From NCBI GenBank assembly GCA_016721565.1, contig JADKHW010000038.1:1-27797 (forward strand): DNA of 27,797 nucleotides, in the 5' to 3' direction. The notes under the pieces are model-generated. The model had not been told where the DNA came from, ran no database searches, and saw only the letters and a list, made by a program, of their open reading frames with translations. Shown here piece by piece: positions 8,323 to 16,105 of the stretch; the stretch's first letter is position 1, and each line of letters starts with the position of its first letter. The DNA comes from a bacterium (lineage in GTDB: Bacteria; Electryoneota; RPQS01). A program made the position numbers and the translations under genes.

Positions 8323-9973
8323 CTATTCGTTCCGCTGATCCGCTATCGGCATAAATCCGTTTTCATGTGTGGCATGTTATGCAATTGCTGCCTGGATTGT
8401 GCTCCGCGCCTTTGCCGTTGCTGCGATAATAATCGGTTTGCGTATGGCAGATCTCGCAAATGCCGTCGTACTCCGGCGCGCCGTGCACAAAGTCCGTGGC
8501 GTGATTGAAAAACATTCCGCCGCTTTCGCCCACAGGATTCTCGTTACGGATAAAATAACGCTCGAATTGCGGTTGATGGTAATGTGGACTGTGACAAATT
8601 CCGCACCGTACAGTATCTGCGCCTAAATGCGTTTGTACAGCCTTTGCAAATCCCGTTTCAACGTGACAGCTCTTGCATAGATGATCGCCGAACCACCACT
8701 CTGGTCGAGGACTCGGATAAACAAACGGTCTGAGGTGGCAACTGTTGCAATTCACTCCGTCCGTGACATGGTGCGGAGAATCGTGCTCAGTATCAAGCGG
8801 ATCGCGATAGTGTCCGTCCCCAAGGCGCAGATCCTCAAGCTCCGGATTATTCACATTCGTTTCCGCAATCACACGAGAGTAACAAAGTGTGTGCGGGTTT
8901 GAATCAAAATTATCTGTGAACGTGGTATCCGTTACAACGCCGAGTTGTTCTATCGCAGCTTCCGCAAAATCCAAATCTGCTGAGCGCTGCACAAGATAGC
9001 CGATTGCTCCCGGCTGCGGTTTCCAGTTTAACTGTGCTCCAGCCTCCGTCCACAGAATTGTAAGCTCATACGGCTCATTCGTCGGTGCTGTGCCGGTCGA
9101 GATGCCATATACATAAACGCAGTTCGTTGACGGCGAGCTTACGTACAAAAGATTGCCGTCAATTGCAATATCAACTCCCCCGCGAATATCAGGCGTATTC
9201 AAACTTGCCGAGTACATAAACGCTCCCGCCGTATCAAAAACCTGCACGAGATCGTTGAGCACGTCAAGCGTCCAAACTTGACCCAACCCATCGACGTCCA
9301 TTCCAAATGCACGGAAGAACGTCCCTTCCGCATAGAGTCCGTTCCCTTCTGCCCCCCAATGCTGTTGCAAATCCCCTTCGATGTCAAATGTCTGAATGCG
9401 ATGGTTATTTTGGTCCGTGACGACAATCTCCGCACTCACCAAATTATACTCAATCGTCACAGGTTCGTCAAACCGGCCGTTAAAGTAGCCGTAACTCCCA
9501 AAAGTGAAAAGCGGAGCACCTGCACTGTCAAATACCTTAATGATGTCATCGTCATCTGCAACATATACCCGGCCATCTGGCGCAAAGAGAACATCGTGCG
9601 GATCAACAAAATAATCTTCAACAAATCCAAACAACACAAGTTCTGTGCCGTCAGTCGTGATCTTTCGCACTGATCGATCAACTGAAACAAGGATGTTCCC
9701 ATCATCCGTCAGATCAATTGCGGCCGGAGGACCGTCGAGGCCAATCGTGTTGACGATTGCACCGCTGCCATCGATAACGACAATCTCATTATCAATCGGA
9801 GAAGTCACATACAACAAGTGATTCTCCAGATCGCAAACCAATCTCGTTGCACCATTCACTCCGCACCAAGTGTCCTGCAGAGCTAATTCGAGTGCGCAAA
9901 CGTTTTGAATAATACTGGCCCGAAACTACCAAGGCCAAGAGCGGGGAAAAGCAAGGAATCGTGCTGGGCTCAT
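8323..9973 (-). CDS. secreted NHL-repeat multiheme c-type cytochrome, frameshifted
   Basis: About 550 residues. The ATG at 9971-9973 with GGAGAG upstream encodes MSPARFLAF; the signal peptide continues as PLLALVVSGQYYS only after a shift at a C4 run (about 9945), and a compensating shift at an A4 run (about 9911) restores the main frame (NVCALELALQDTWCGVNG). Then come NHL-type propeller repeats (LLYVTSPIDNEIVVIDG, PDGRVYVADDDDIIKVFD, IVVTDQNNHRIQTFD), an Fn3-like domain (APTNEPYELTILW) and a heme region with five CxxCH motifs: CNSCH, CKSCH, CGICH, CEICH, CITCH. After CITCHT the frame hits TGA. Restoring one CA in a CACACA run gives THENGFMPIADQRNE with stop at 8323, and HxxGFMP after the last CxxCH is normal for such proteins. 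Likely an extracytoplasmic electron-transfer or surface protein. Confidence 0.8.
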
Positions 9974-10271
9974 ATCGGATTCTCTCCATTCTGAGCTGAC
10001 ATTGCTGAAGTGATGTTAGTCAATTGACAAACGATATAGCAAGATAATGCAGTTTCTTACACTTTGCAAGCGCGTAACTTGTGCATACATCTCGTGAAGC
10101 CATGTGTGTCATTACTCCTAACACAATACTATTCCGCAATTAACAATTCAAATATTTCAACCGCGATGTGAAAGTCTTCACATGAAGAGGTGTGCTTAAA
10201 ATCTGACGTAAAACATCAAGTTTGCACAATTTCTAAGATTTGAATATCCAATTATGCGCAACTTTTTTCAC
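9974..10271. other. gene-free interval
   Basis: About 300 bp, AT-rich, between the divergent start of the multiheme gene and the terminator of the SRPBCC operon. No coding frame or strong repeat was seen. It probably contains the multiheme gene's promoter, which I could not pinpoint. Confidence 0.4.
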
Positions 10272-10272
10272 A

Positions 10273-10304
10273 GAAAAACGGGCAAACCACATTAAGTTTG
10301 CCCG
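10273..10304 (-). terminator. Rho-independent terminator of the ArsR/SRPBCC operon
   Basis: On the minus strand CGGGCAAAC (10296-10304) and GTTTGCCCG (10279-10287) form a 9-bp stem with an 8-nt loop followed by TTTTT, 24 nt after the last operon gene. Confidence 0.85.
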
Positions 10305-10327
10305 CAAAATCTTCGTGCAATTCTCGA

Positions 10328-10816
10328 CTATCCCTTCAGCAAGTCGTCCAGTTTTTCAAACATCTCTGCCCATCCTTCGACATCCCCACGTGAAATATCT
10401 TGGTCGCGTTCCTCGTTGGAGCCGTATGTCAAAATCATGGTCACTTTGGTCTTGTTTTCGAAATCCTCGAAGAGCACAGTAATAGAGCTGCCGGGCGGCG
10501 CGCCGTCAGACCCAAGTTTGTCGCTCGCATTGGCCTTGTCCGTCCAAACGAACCTCTTGAGCGGCACAATTTCAAAGAAATTGAGATGACAAGGATAGTC
10601 TTCGCCCGATCTCATCATTGTGATTTTCAAGCTGCCGCCCGCCTTCAAATCAACACTGCAATCCTTGTTAGTGAAACCATGAGGCCCCCACCACTTGAGC
10701 AGATGCTCCTCTTTCGTCCATGCTTCCCACACCAATTCACGCGGCGCGTCAAACATGCGTGTGAATACGAGTTCCCGCTCATTTATCTGCACCTGCATCT
10801 TGTTCAATCCGCTCAT
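10328..10816 (-). CDS. AHSA1/SRPBCC family protein (paralog 1)
   Basis: 162-residue START/SRPBCC-fold protein of the AHSA1 (activator of Hsp90 ATPase homologue 1-like) family. Diagnostic segments are FTRMFDAPRELVWEAWT, HLLKWWGPHGFTN, a GG turn (LKAGGSLKITM) and the C-terminal helix GWAEMFEKLDDLLKG. The ATG at 10816 has AAGGA upstream. It is the last gene of the ArsR-led operon, 46 nt after its paralog, and a terminator follows. Bacterial members bind unknown small hydrophobic ligands; a hydrolase or chaperone role is unproven. The close similarity to the neighbour suggests tandem duplication. Confidence 0.88.
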   Translation of the reverse strand: MSGLNKMQVQINERELVFTRMFDAPRELVWEAWTKEEHLLKWWGPHGFTNKDCSVDLKAGGSLKITMMRSGEDYPCHLNFFEIVPLKRFVWTDKANASDKLGSDGAPPGSSITVLFEDFENKTKVTMILTYGSNEERDQDISRGDVEGWAEMFEKLDDLLKG

Positions 10817-10862
10817 ATCATCTTCCTTGGTTGATTTGTTATGAACTATTTTTTGTCCGCTC

Positions 10863-11354
10863 TTAGTTCTTCAACAAATCGTCCAAGCGTTCCAAGCTTT
10901 CCGCCCAACCTTGTGCGGCTCCCATGGCAACGATCTTATCTCGACCTTCATTCGTTTCAAACTTCGAAGTCATAGTCATCTTAGTCTTGTTGCCGAGATC
11001 GTCAAACAGCATCGTGAGCACGCTGCTCGGCGGCGGACCATCGGGACCCCAAAATTCTCCATCATGCACCACATCCGTCCAAACAATCTTCTCAATTGGC
11101 ATGATTTCATTGTAGACAAATTCGCACGGATACTCTCCACCGTCCGGCCCTACCATCGTCACCAGCATCTTGCCGTCTTTCTTAAGACTAATACTGCAAT
11201 CTTTGTTCGTGAAATGATGTGGCCCCCACCATTTCTCAAGATGCTCTTTCTTTGTCCAAGCATCCCACACCAACTGGCGCGGCGCGTCAAACATGCGTGT
11301 GAATACAATCGTCCGGTCGAGAATCTCAACCTGCATTTTGTCCAGTGCGCTCAT
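10863..11354 (-). CDS. AHSA1/SRPBCC family protein (paralog 2)
   Basis: 163 residues. Same architecture as the downstream paralog: FTRMFDAPRQLVWDAWT, HLEKWWGPHHFTN, VWTDVVHDGEFWGPDG, and a C-terminal helix GWAESLERLDDLLKN. The start has GGAG immediately upstream (GGAGAACCGGAG). Intact. Located 51 nt after the DoxX gene within the ArsR-led operon. The two paralogs share residue identity over their whole length, including the first residues (MS.L.KMQV), consistent with a local duplication. The ligand is unknown. Confidence 0.88.
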   Translation of the reverse strand: MSALDKMQVEILDRTIVFTRMFDAPRQLVWDAWTKKEHLEKWWGPHHFTNKDCSISLKKDGKMLVTMVGPDGGEYPCEFVYNEIMPIEKIVWTDVVHDGEFWGPDGPPPSSVLTMLFDDLGNKTKMTMTSKFETNEGRDKIVAMGAAQGWAESLERLDDLLKN

Positions 11355-11405
11355 CTCCGGTTCTCCCGAGTTCTTTGTTATTTAATTCTATCCGAAATGT
11401 TCAAT

Positions 11406-11808
11406 CTACTTTGATTTCCACGCGTCCACACTCCACGGGCCAGCTCCAGCTGCCGAATAATACAGCCACAGGAAACAGTATACCACAGCGGACACGCCGC
11501 CATTCTCTACCGGCCAGAATCCTTTTGGCTGATGAAACTGAAAATAGGCCACCGCCATTTCACCTGCAAGAATAAACGCTGCCACCCGATCAACAGCATC
11601 AATCCGCCGAAAGCCCTCAAGAACACCGCCAATCCAAATCTGCGTCCCGAATTCCGCTGTGCTGCCATTCGGCGGCATTCCCATCGGCCATGCGAAAGAG
11701 TTTCATCGTTCCTGATTGCATGAACATAAATGCTGCCACAATACGCAAGACACTCTGCAACTGCGGACCGAAATTCACCCACCTTGAAATGGAATTGGAT
11801 CTGCTCAT
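11406..11808 (-). CDS. DoxX family membrane protein, frameshifted
   Basis: Four-helix DoxX-like integral membrane protein broken by three shifts. The ATG at 11808 overlaps the preceding gene's stop by 4 bp. First frame: MSRSNSISRWVNFGPQLQSV to FMFMQSGTMKLF. A one-base shift near 11694 gives AWPMGMPPNGSTAEFGTQIW to GVLEGF. A shift near 11613 gives GGLMLLIG, and another near 11585 returns to VAAFILAGEMAVAYFQFHQP and KGFWPVENGG to the end GPWSVDAWKSK. The reconstructed order follows DoxX members closely (GxMKLF, GLAGxLEFxGG, FILxGEMAVAYF, GFWPxxNGGE). DoxX proteins are linked to redox or membrane stress but their chemistry varies. It sits mid-operon among SRPBCC genes, a common association. Confidence 0.8.
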
Positions 11809-12188
11809 CTTGTTTTCTTCACTTTCTTCGCAGCCTTCGCTTCCGCGCGGGCTTCGTTTTCAATCATGCGTGCCTTCACAATCCGTTTGACCAAAGTTAC
11901 CGGCAGCGGTTTTTCAACCGTGAATTGAATGGTTCCCTTTGAAGTCTTGTAGCCTTCAAGTTCGTCCTTCAATTCCTTGGTCATAAACGCGCTCGCACCA
12001 AACAAGCTCATATGCTCTTTGAACGCCGCGTAATGAACTAAGTTTCCCTTGTAATACACTGTCGGCATGCCGTACGAGATCTTTTCTTCAGCGCCTTTCG
12101 CCACAGAGAGAATCGTTTGCCGCAGCTTTTCCAGCGTTTCCCGCTGGTCATCGGGCAACGCCTTGAGGTACTTCTCGACCTCGTTCAT
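11805..12188 (-). CDS. DUF1801 (YdhG-like) protein
   Basis: 127 residues. Recognised by the DUF1801/YdhG pattern: VEKYLKALPDDQRETLEKLR, then EEKISYGMPTVYYKGNLVHYA, FKEHMSLFG and a Lys-rich C-terminus. Family members in Bacillus (Fra/YdhG) have been described as frataxin-like iron chaperones; most others are uncharacterised. The ATG overlaps the stop of the tandem SRPBCC gene (ATGA), and its own stop overlaps the DoxX start in the same way, so it is translationally coupled on both sides. Intact. Confidence 0.85.
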   Translation of the reverse strand: MNEVEKYLKALPDDQRETLEKLRQTILSVAKGAEEKISYGMPTVYYKGNLVHYAAFKEHMSLFGASAFMTKELKDELEGYKTSKGTIQFTVEKPLPVTLVKRIVKARMIENEARAEAKAAKKVKKTR

Positions 12189-13145
12189 CGCAGGCTTGCG
12201 GCAAGCTTGTTCAATCTGTCGAAGCTCACGGTCATACCGTCATCCATGCCTGTCTTCAGCGCCGTTTCGCGTGCTTCTTTCGTTGGATAAATAATTGTGA
12301 GTGTCATACGCGTCTTGCCGTTCTCTTCCGTCAGCACAAGATGATTCACGGTTTGAGGATATGGTCCGCCCCAATTCTCTGTGGAGACAAGCTTTGATGG
12401 TGCGATGATTTCTCTATGAACTCCATGCATCCCCATCTCTGTCGAGTTCGTTTTGCGCCACACATATTTCCAATTTCCACCGGGCCGCAGATCGTTTTCC
12501 AACACTTCCATCGTCCAGCCTTCCGGCCCCGTCATCCAATTCTGCAAATGCTCTTTGTCCGTCCACGCCTTCCACACCATTTCGCGCGGAGCGTCAAATA
12601 GTCTTGAGAAGCGCGCCTCCAATTCCGAGGGCAATGTCAACTCAAGCTTGTTTGAATCTTTCTTCTGCTGATGCTGCACAAACTCGTTGAGCCTCGCTAG
12701 CGTCTGCTGGGCACCCTCTACCGCGCCGTATTTTCCAATCACAAAATCGCGCTCCTGAGCAGTCGGGAAGATCGAGCGCAGCGTCACATTCGTCTTGTCA
12801 CCCTGCTCTTCAAAAGAAATCATTGCTTCAAAGTACACATGCGACATGCTGTCTTCTCCCCATATGCTTGTAGAAGACGAAGTTCGGTTCGTCAATATCT
12901 TCAAACACGACCTTGTTCGGGTAATCAATTCCGTCTGGCCCGTGCATCGTAAACAGCCACATGCCGCCGACTCGAAAATCGTATTCCCTTGTCGATGACC
13001 AAAACCCGTTTGGTCCCCACCAGTGCGAAAGATGATTCGGATCCGTAAAAACCTTCCAAACAAGTGCGCGCGGCGCGTTAACCAATCGTGACGTAATGAT
13101 TTCGCGTTCAGCGGTTGTTGCGTGTTGTTTGCTCACGGTGTTCAT
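12185..13145 (-). CDS. tandem two-domain AHSA1/SRPBCC protein, one frameshift
   Basis: About 320 residues carrying two complete SRPBCC/AHSA1 domains in one polypeptide. Domain 1: REIITSRLVNAPRALVWKVF, HLSHWWGPNGFWS and FVFYKHMG; a base is missing in a G run near 12866, after which the frame resumes GEDSMSHVYFEAMISFEEQG and ends with the helix GAQQTLARLNEFV. Domain 2: FSRLFDAPREMVWKAWTDKE, then a variant NWMTGPEGWTMEV in place of WWGPxGFT, and a final helix MTVSFDRLNKLAASL. No start codon with a ribosome binding site was seen at the domain boundary (HQQKKDSNKLEL), so a fusion is favoured over two genes. Stop overlaps the DUF1801 start (ATGA). The ligands are unknown. Confidence 0.8.
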
Positions 13146-13161
13146 GTTATTCTCTTATCGG

Positions 13162-13602
13162 TTACTTGCCTTCAAATGCTCTTTGCAGCGCCGCGATATC
13201 AAGCTTCTTCATTTGCAGCATGGCTTGCAACGCTCGACCCGACTTTTCTCTGTCCGGATCCGTGAGCAAACTCCCCAGCACACTCGGAATGACCTGCCAC
13301 GAGAGGCCGTACTTATCTTTCAACCACCCGCATTGCCCCTCGGATCCACCGTCACAAAGTTTTGACCAAAAACGGTCAATTTCGTCCTGTGTTTCGCAGT
13401 TAACCATCAAAGATACCGCTTCAGTGAATTTGTACATCGGCCCACCGTTCAGCGCGACATACTGATGACCGTCCAATTCAAAAATTGTTGTCATCGGATT
13501 GCTGCTGAGAACACGCGCGTACTTAAACAGCGAGACATAAAAGCTCGCGGCCTCCTGAGCCTTCCCGTCGTACCAAAGGCAAGTCGAAATCTTGTTCTTC
13601 AT
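13162..13602 (-). CDS. VOC/PhnB-like (glyoxalase-fold) protein
   Basis: 146-residue protein of the PhnB/3-demethylubiquinone-methyltransferase-like group of the VOC superfamily (PF06983 type). Visible signatures are ISTCLWYDGKAQEAASFYVS, FELDGHQYVALNGGP, EIDRFWSKLCDGGSEGQCGW, LKDKYGLSWQVIP and the C-terminal QAMLQMKKLDIAALQRAFEG. The start was set at the ATG at 13600-13602, which overlaps the upstream stop (ATGA) and has GGGGAG 6 nt before it; an ATG four codons earlier is less well placed. The stretch between FKYARVLSSNP and MTTIFELDG is shorter than in typical members, which may be a real deletion. The function is not known for this subgroup. Part of the ArsR-led operon. Confidence 0.87.
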   Translation of the reverse strand: MKNKISTCLWYDGKAQEAASFYVSLFKYARVLSSNPMTTIFELDGHQYVALNGGPMYKFTEAVSLMVNCETQDEIDRFWSKLCDGGSEGQCGWLKDKYGLSWQVIPSVLGSLLTDPDREKSGRALQAMLQMKKLDIAALQRAFEGK

Positions 13603-13979
13603 TTCACTCCCCATTTATGAACATCAAAGCTCTTGACTTCCATGATATAAGAGATGAGCCGCTTAATCTTGCCGCCGCGCATTTCAAACACGTCGCTAAA
13701 CATCACATACAGTACCCCGCCCTCTTTGCGCATGGCCTGTGCCGTTCCCTCAGCAATGACGATGTCATTCTCTTCCGTCATCCGCGTCGTTGTCACAATC
13801 GGCTTCCCGACAAACATCTCATTGGTAATTTCTTTCGTAAAGGCCGCCTTGCCTTCCCAATGATATTGTCCCGGCATATCCCACACGACGTCGTCCGTCA
13901 AACACGACAGAATCTGCTCATGATCGAATTTATTGAATCCGTCCATGTAGCGCTCGACGGTTTTCTTATTCTCCGTCAT
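13599..13979 (-). CDS. SnoaL-like (NTF2-fold) protein
   Basis: 126-residue small NTF2-like/SnoaL-like protein: KKTVERYMDGFNKFDHEQIL, TDDVVWDMPGQYHWEGKAAF, ITNEMF, ENDIVIAEGTAQAM and a final strand FEMRGGKIKRLISYIMEVKS. The ATG at 13979 has AGGGGAG upstream; a GTG two codons earlier is possible. It overlaps the arsR stop by 14 bp and its own stop overlaps the VOC gene start, so it is translationally coupled. Such proteins bind or convert small hydrophobic molecules; the specific substrate cannot be told. Confidence 0.85.
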   Translation of the reverse strand: MTENKKTVERYMDGFNKFDHEQILSCLTDDVVWDMPGQYHWEGKAAFTKEITNEMFVGKPIVTTTRMTEENDIVIAEGTAQAMRKEGGVLYVMFSDVFEMRGGKIKRLISYIMEVKSFDVHKWGVK

Positions 13980-14310
13980 GGTCACTCCCCTTTGCTTGCA
14001 AATATTTCAAGTATTCCTCAAGTCGGTCAAACCGTGCTTCCCACATCTGACGGTACTGCTCAATCCAATCCGAAGCCTCCTTGAGCGGAAGTGCCTCCAG
14101 CTTCGCAGGCCGCCACTGGGCATGCCGCGTCCTTGAGATTAACCCCGCTTTTTCCAACACCTTCAGGTGCTTGGTAATCGCCGGAGCCGTCATCTTAAAA
14201 GGTCGAGCCAGATCATTGACCGAACTCTCCCCGGTCGAAAGTCTGGCCAATATTGCTCGCCGAGTAGGGTCGGCAAGTGCTGAAAATGTTTGAGTTAGTC
14301 TGTCTTGCAT
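13966..14310 (-). CDS. ArsR-family transcriptional regulator
   Basis: 114 residues, winged-helix ArsR/SmtB type: FSALADPTRRAILARLSTGE, then SVNDLARPFKMTAPAITKHL (recognition helix) and KVLEKAGLISRTRHAQWRPA. It lacks the Cys pairs of metal sensors and matches the subgroup that precedes AHSA1/SRPBCC genes, probably sensing something other than metal. First gene of the eight-gene minus-strand operon. A consensus promoter and a palindromic operator candidate lie immediately upstream, consistent with autorepression. The end GSDHDGE overlaps the SnoaL-like gene. Intact. Confidence 0.92.
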   Translation of the reverse strand: MQDRLTQTFSALADPTRRAILARLSTGESSVNDLARPFKMTAPAITKHLKVLEKAGLISRTRHAQWRPAKLEALPLKEASDWIEQYRQMWEARFDRLEEYLKYLQAKGSDHDGE

Positions 14311-14318
14311 GTTTGTAA

Positions 14319-14334
14319 TTAACAGTTTGGTTAA
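14319..14334. promoter_or_regulatory. candidate ArsR operator
   Basis: TTAACAGTTTGGTTAA is an imperfect 16-bp palindrome (TTAAC..GTTAA ends match exactly), 8 nt upstream of the arsR start and just downstream of the -10 box, where a bound repressor would block transcription. Binding by this ArsR is inferred. Confidence 0.55.
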
Positions 14335-14347
14335 TTAACTTGTTGGT

Positions 14348-14376
14348 AACATACAAAAATAAATCCCGTTTGTCAA
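14348..14376 (-). promoter_or_regulatory. sigma70-like promoter of the ArsR operon
   Basis: On the minus strand TTGACA (14371-14376), a 17-nt spacer and TATGTT (14348-14353). The predicted transcription start near 14341 precedes the operator candidate and the arsR ATG at 14310. Confidence 0.7.
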
Positions 14377-14431
14377 GAAGCAAGCTGAGTTTTTTTGGCG
14401 TATCCTTTGGTAAAGTGGCACGTCTATCAAA

Positions 14432-14951
14432 GTGAACGGACATTGGAGCCAATCCCTGGATCAAGCTAAGGCCGCAGAGTACTGCCAGCTCTATTATAAG
14501 GCAGTGTATCGCTATATCGCCTATCGGATACCGTCCAAGGAAGATTCTGAGGACCTTGCGTCCGATGTGTTTCTGCGCGCCCTTAAATCCAATTGCGACA
14601 CGCCCGTATCAGCGTTGGGCTGGCTGTATAAAATTGCCGAAAATCTCATCATTGATTTTTACCGCAAACGCGGAACACGGCAGCGGATTATTCAAGATCG
14701 GGACGAAGACGAATTGCCCGATGCGCCGGTAACCCATTTCGATCCCGATTTGAAAATGGATTTGACGGCCGCGCTGGGATCACTTTCTGGTGAACATTAT
14801 CAAGTCGTAATTATGAGATTTATCGAAGGCTACTCGATTGAGAGTCGCTGCCGCGATTGGCAAGTCCGAAGGCGCTGCGAAAGCCTTGCAGTTTCGAGCG
14901 CTGACCAAACTGCGCGGCATTCTTAGAGAGGAACAGCATGCAAAATCCTGA
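14432..14951 (+). CDS. ECF-type RNA polymerase sigma factor, one frameshift
   Basis: About 172 residues after correction. Region 2 is YYKAVYRYIAYRIPSKEDSE plus DLASDVFLRALKS, with the -10-binding helix around GWLYKIAENLIIDFYRKRG. Region 4 begins at LTAALGSLSGEHYQVVIMRF. After EGYSIE one extra base (GAGAGTC for GAGGTC, about 14841) breaks the frame; the correct continuation is VAAAIGKSEGAAKALQFRAL then TKLRGILREEQHAKS with stop at 14949-14951, a complete helix-turn-helix. The start is a GTG with a weak upstream site, so the N-terminus is uncertain by a few residues. The stop overlaps the next gene by 14 bp, giving the usual sigma/anti-sigma coupling. Divergent from the ArsR operon. Confidence 0.88.
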
Positions 14952-15550
14952 ACAGAACCTCGCCGACGAACTGGAACGGCGGATAAACGGAACGCAAAAC
15001 TCTGAGGATGAACTCGGAGAGCTTGCCGGGATTGCACAGAGCTTGAAGAATCTCCCGCGTCCCGAAGCGAGCACATGCGAAAGAGAATTGCACAAAGCAG
15101 CTTCTGGAACATTCGCCGAATGTGGTTCGCTGGTACAAGAACAAACAAATTCTCGCCTGGGCGGCAGCGATATTTCTCATGTTCACAATTGCAGGCGGTG
15201 GAGCGGTCTCGGCATCGCGCGATAGTATGCCGGGCGAAACACTTTATCCTGTTAAGCGGCTGTACGAGGATGCGCAAATGATATTGACCGTCTCGCCAAG
15301 CGGCAAAGCCGAGCGGTATCTCATTATTTCAGAGCGAAGGCTGAAAGAGTTTATGGCATCCATGAACTTAGGCGTCATACAACCTGAGGTCTTAAGTTCG
15401 ATGCTCGAATCGAATCGTCGTGCTATATCGTTGGCTGGCGATATTCCGGAATCTAAGCGAGAGTTAATATTTGCTGAAATTTTCTCACTGTGCAGTCTGC
15501 AAGGCACGACGCTTAGTCAGTGCTGTTTAATGCCCGAAGACACGGCTTAG
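14938..15550 (+). CDS. DUF5667-type membrane protein (putative anti-sigma factor), frameshifted
   Basis: About 205 residues. N-terminal cytoplasmic helical part (NPEQNLADELERRINGTQNS) up to ERELHK; one extra base near 15090 then shifts the frame to QLLEHSPNVVRWYKNKQILA. A single membrane helix follows (WAAAIFLMFTIAGGGAVSAS), then the DUF5667 hallmark MPGETLYPVKRLYEDAQMIL, AERYLIISERRLKEFM and helical repeats. This matches the membrane proteins encoded beside ECF sigma factors that carry a DUF5667 domain outside the membrane. By context it should hold the sigma factor inactive; this is inference. The frame ends at TAG 15548-15550, but continues in phase to TGA at 15605 with ECLSCQNCVPVH, so the true C-terminus is uncertain. 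Confidence 0.78.
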
Positions 15551-15636
15551 GTTCGCGCGGCCATCGCGGAGTGTTTATCCTGCCAGAATTGTGTGCCTGT
15601 CCATTGAATCAACCGATAGCAAACTTCGGAGAAAAC

Positions 15637-16074
15637 ATGAATGCAATGAACCTGAAACTTCCTGTGTTACTGACGATGCTTTTGGTCAGCGCGATTGTAC
15701 TTGCAGGCGATTGGAACCCGGTCGGATCTCGCGACATGTCCGTGCAAGACTGTGATCCGTTCATGTGCCCGCCGGGCTGCTGCTCCGCCGAGTGTTTTGT
15801 GCCTTGCAATACGAGTATGGGATGGGAGAGATCAAAATGGCAGGACGTGCGCTATGATCAAAAAGGCCATCTGAAAAGAGAAATGTCAAAGCGTCAAGCT
15901 TTGAACATCGCGCAACAGTATCTTGAAAAATACCACATCGACGCCGAACTTGAATTTGTCGAATCGGACGAAGCTACGTACAAGCTTGAGGTCTTTCGCA
16001 CCGATAACAAGTATGCGAAGATGCTCGACATCAACCGCAAGAACGGTTGGGTGCGGCAAATCGACGGATGCTAA
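15637..16074 (+). CDS. secreted CPPGCC-motif protein with PepSY-like C-terminus (copy 1)
   Basis: 145 residues. Signal peptide 1-23 (LPVLLTMLLVSAIVLA), then a Cys-rich mature N-terminus with C39, C44, C48, C49, C53 and C57 around MCPPGCC (43-49), a linker WERSKWQDVRYDQKGHLKRE, and a C-terminal domain (QALNIAQQYLEKYHIDAELE to INRKNGWVRQIDGC) whose helix-plus-sheet pattern and final GWVR turn resemble PepSY domains. The last residue is Cys. The start ATG has CGGAGAAAAC upstream; the leader resembles that of copy 2. It follows the sigma/DUF5667 pair on the same strand. I do not know a named family with this combination. Metal or thiol chemistry at the Cys cluster is a guess. Confidence 0.75.
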   Translation: MNAMNLKLPVLLTMLLVSAIVLAGDWNPVGSRDMSVQDCDPFMCPPGCCSAECFVPCNTSMGWERSKWQDVRYDQKGHLKREMSKRQALNIAQQYLEKYHIDAELEFVESDEATYKLEVFRTDNKYAKMLDINRKNGWVRQIDGC

Positions 16075-16105
16075 TAGCTCCTAAACCAAACGATTCGGAG
16101 AAACA

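Noticed and set aside
8369..9673. Several plus-strand open frames of 70-130 codons across 8.4-9.7 kb
   Set aside because: They lie opposite the NHL/multiheme gene, show no domain, signal peptide or ribosome binding site, and are antisense shadows of a well-supported gene.
14401..14431. ECF-like promoter (CGTCTA at 14421-14426 with GTATCC upstream) before the sigma factor
   Set aside because: The -10-like box lies only 5 nt before the GTG start and the spacer is 15 nt, so transcription would begin inside the gene.
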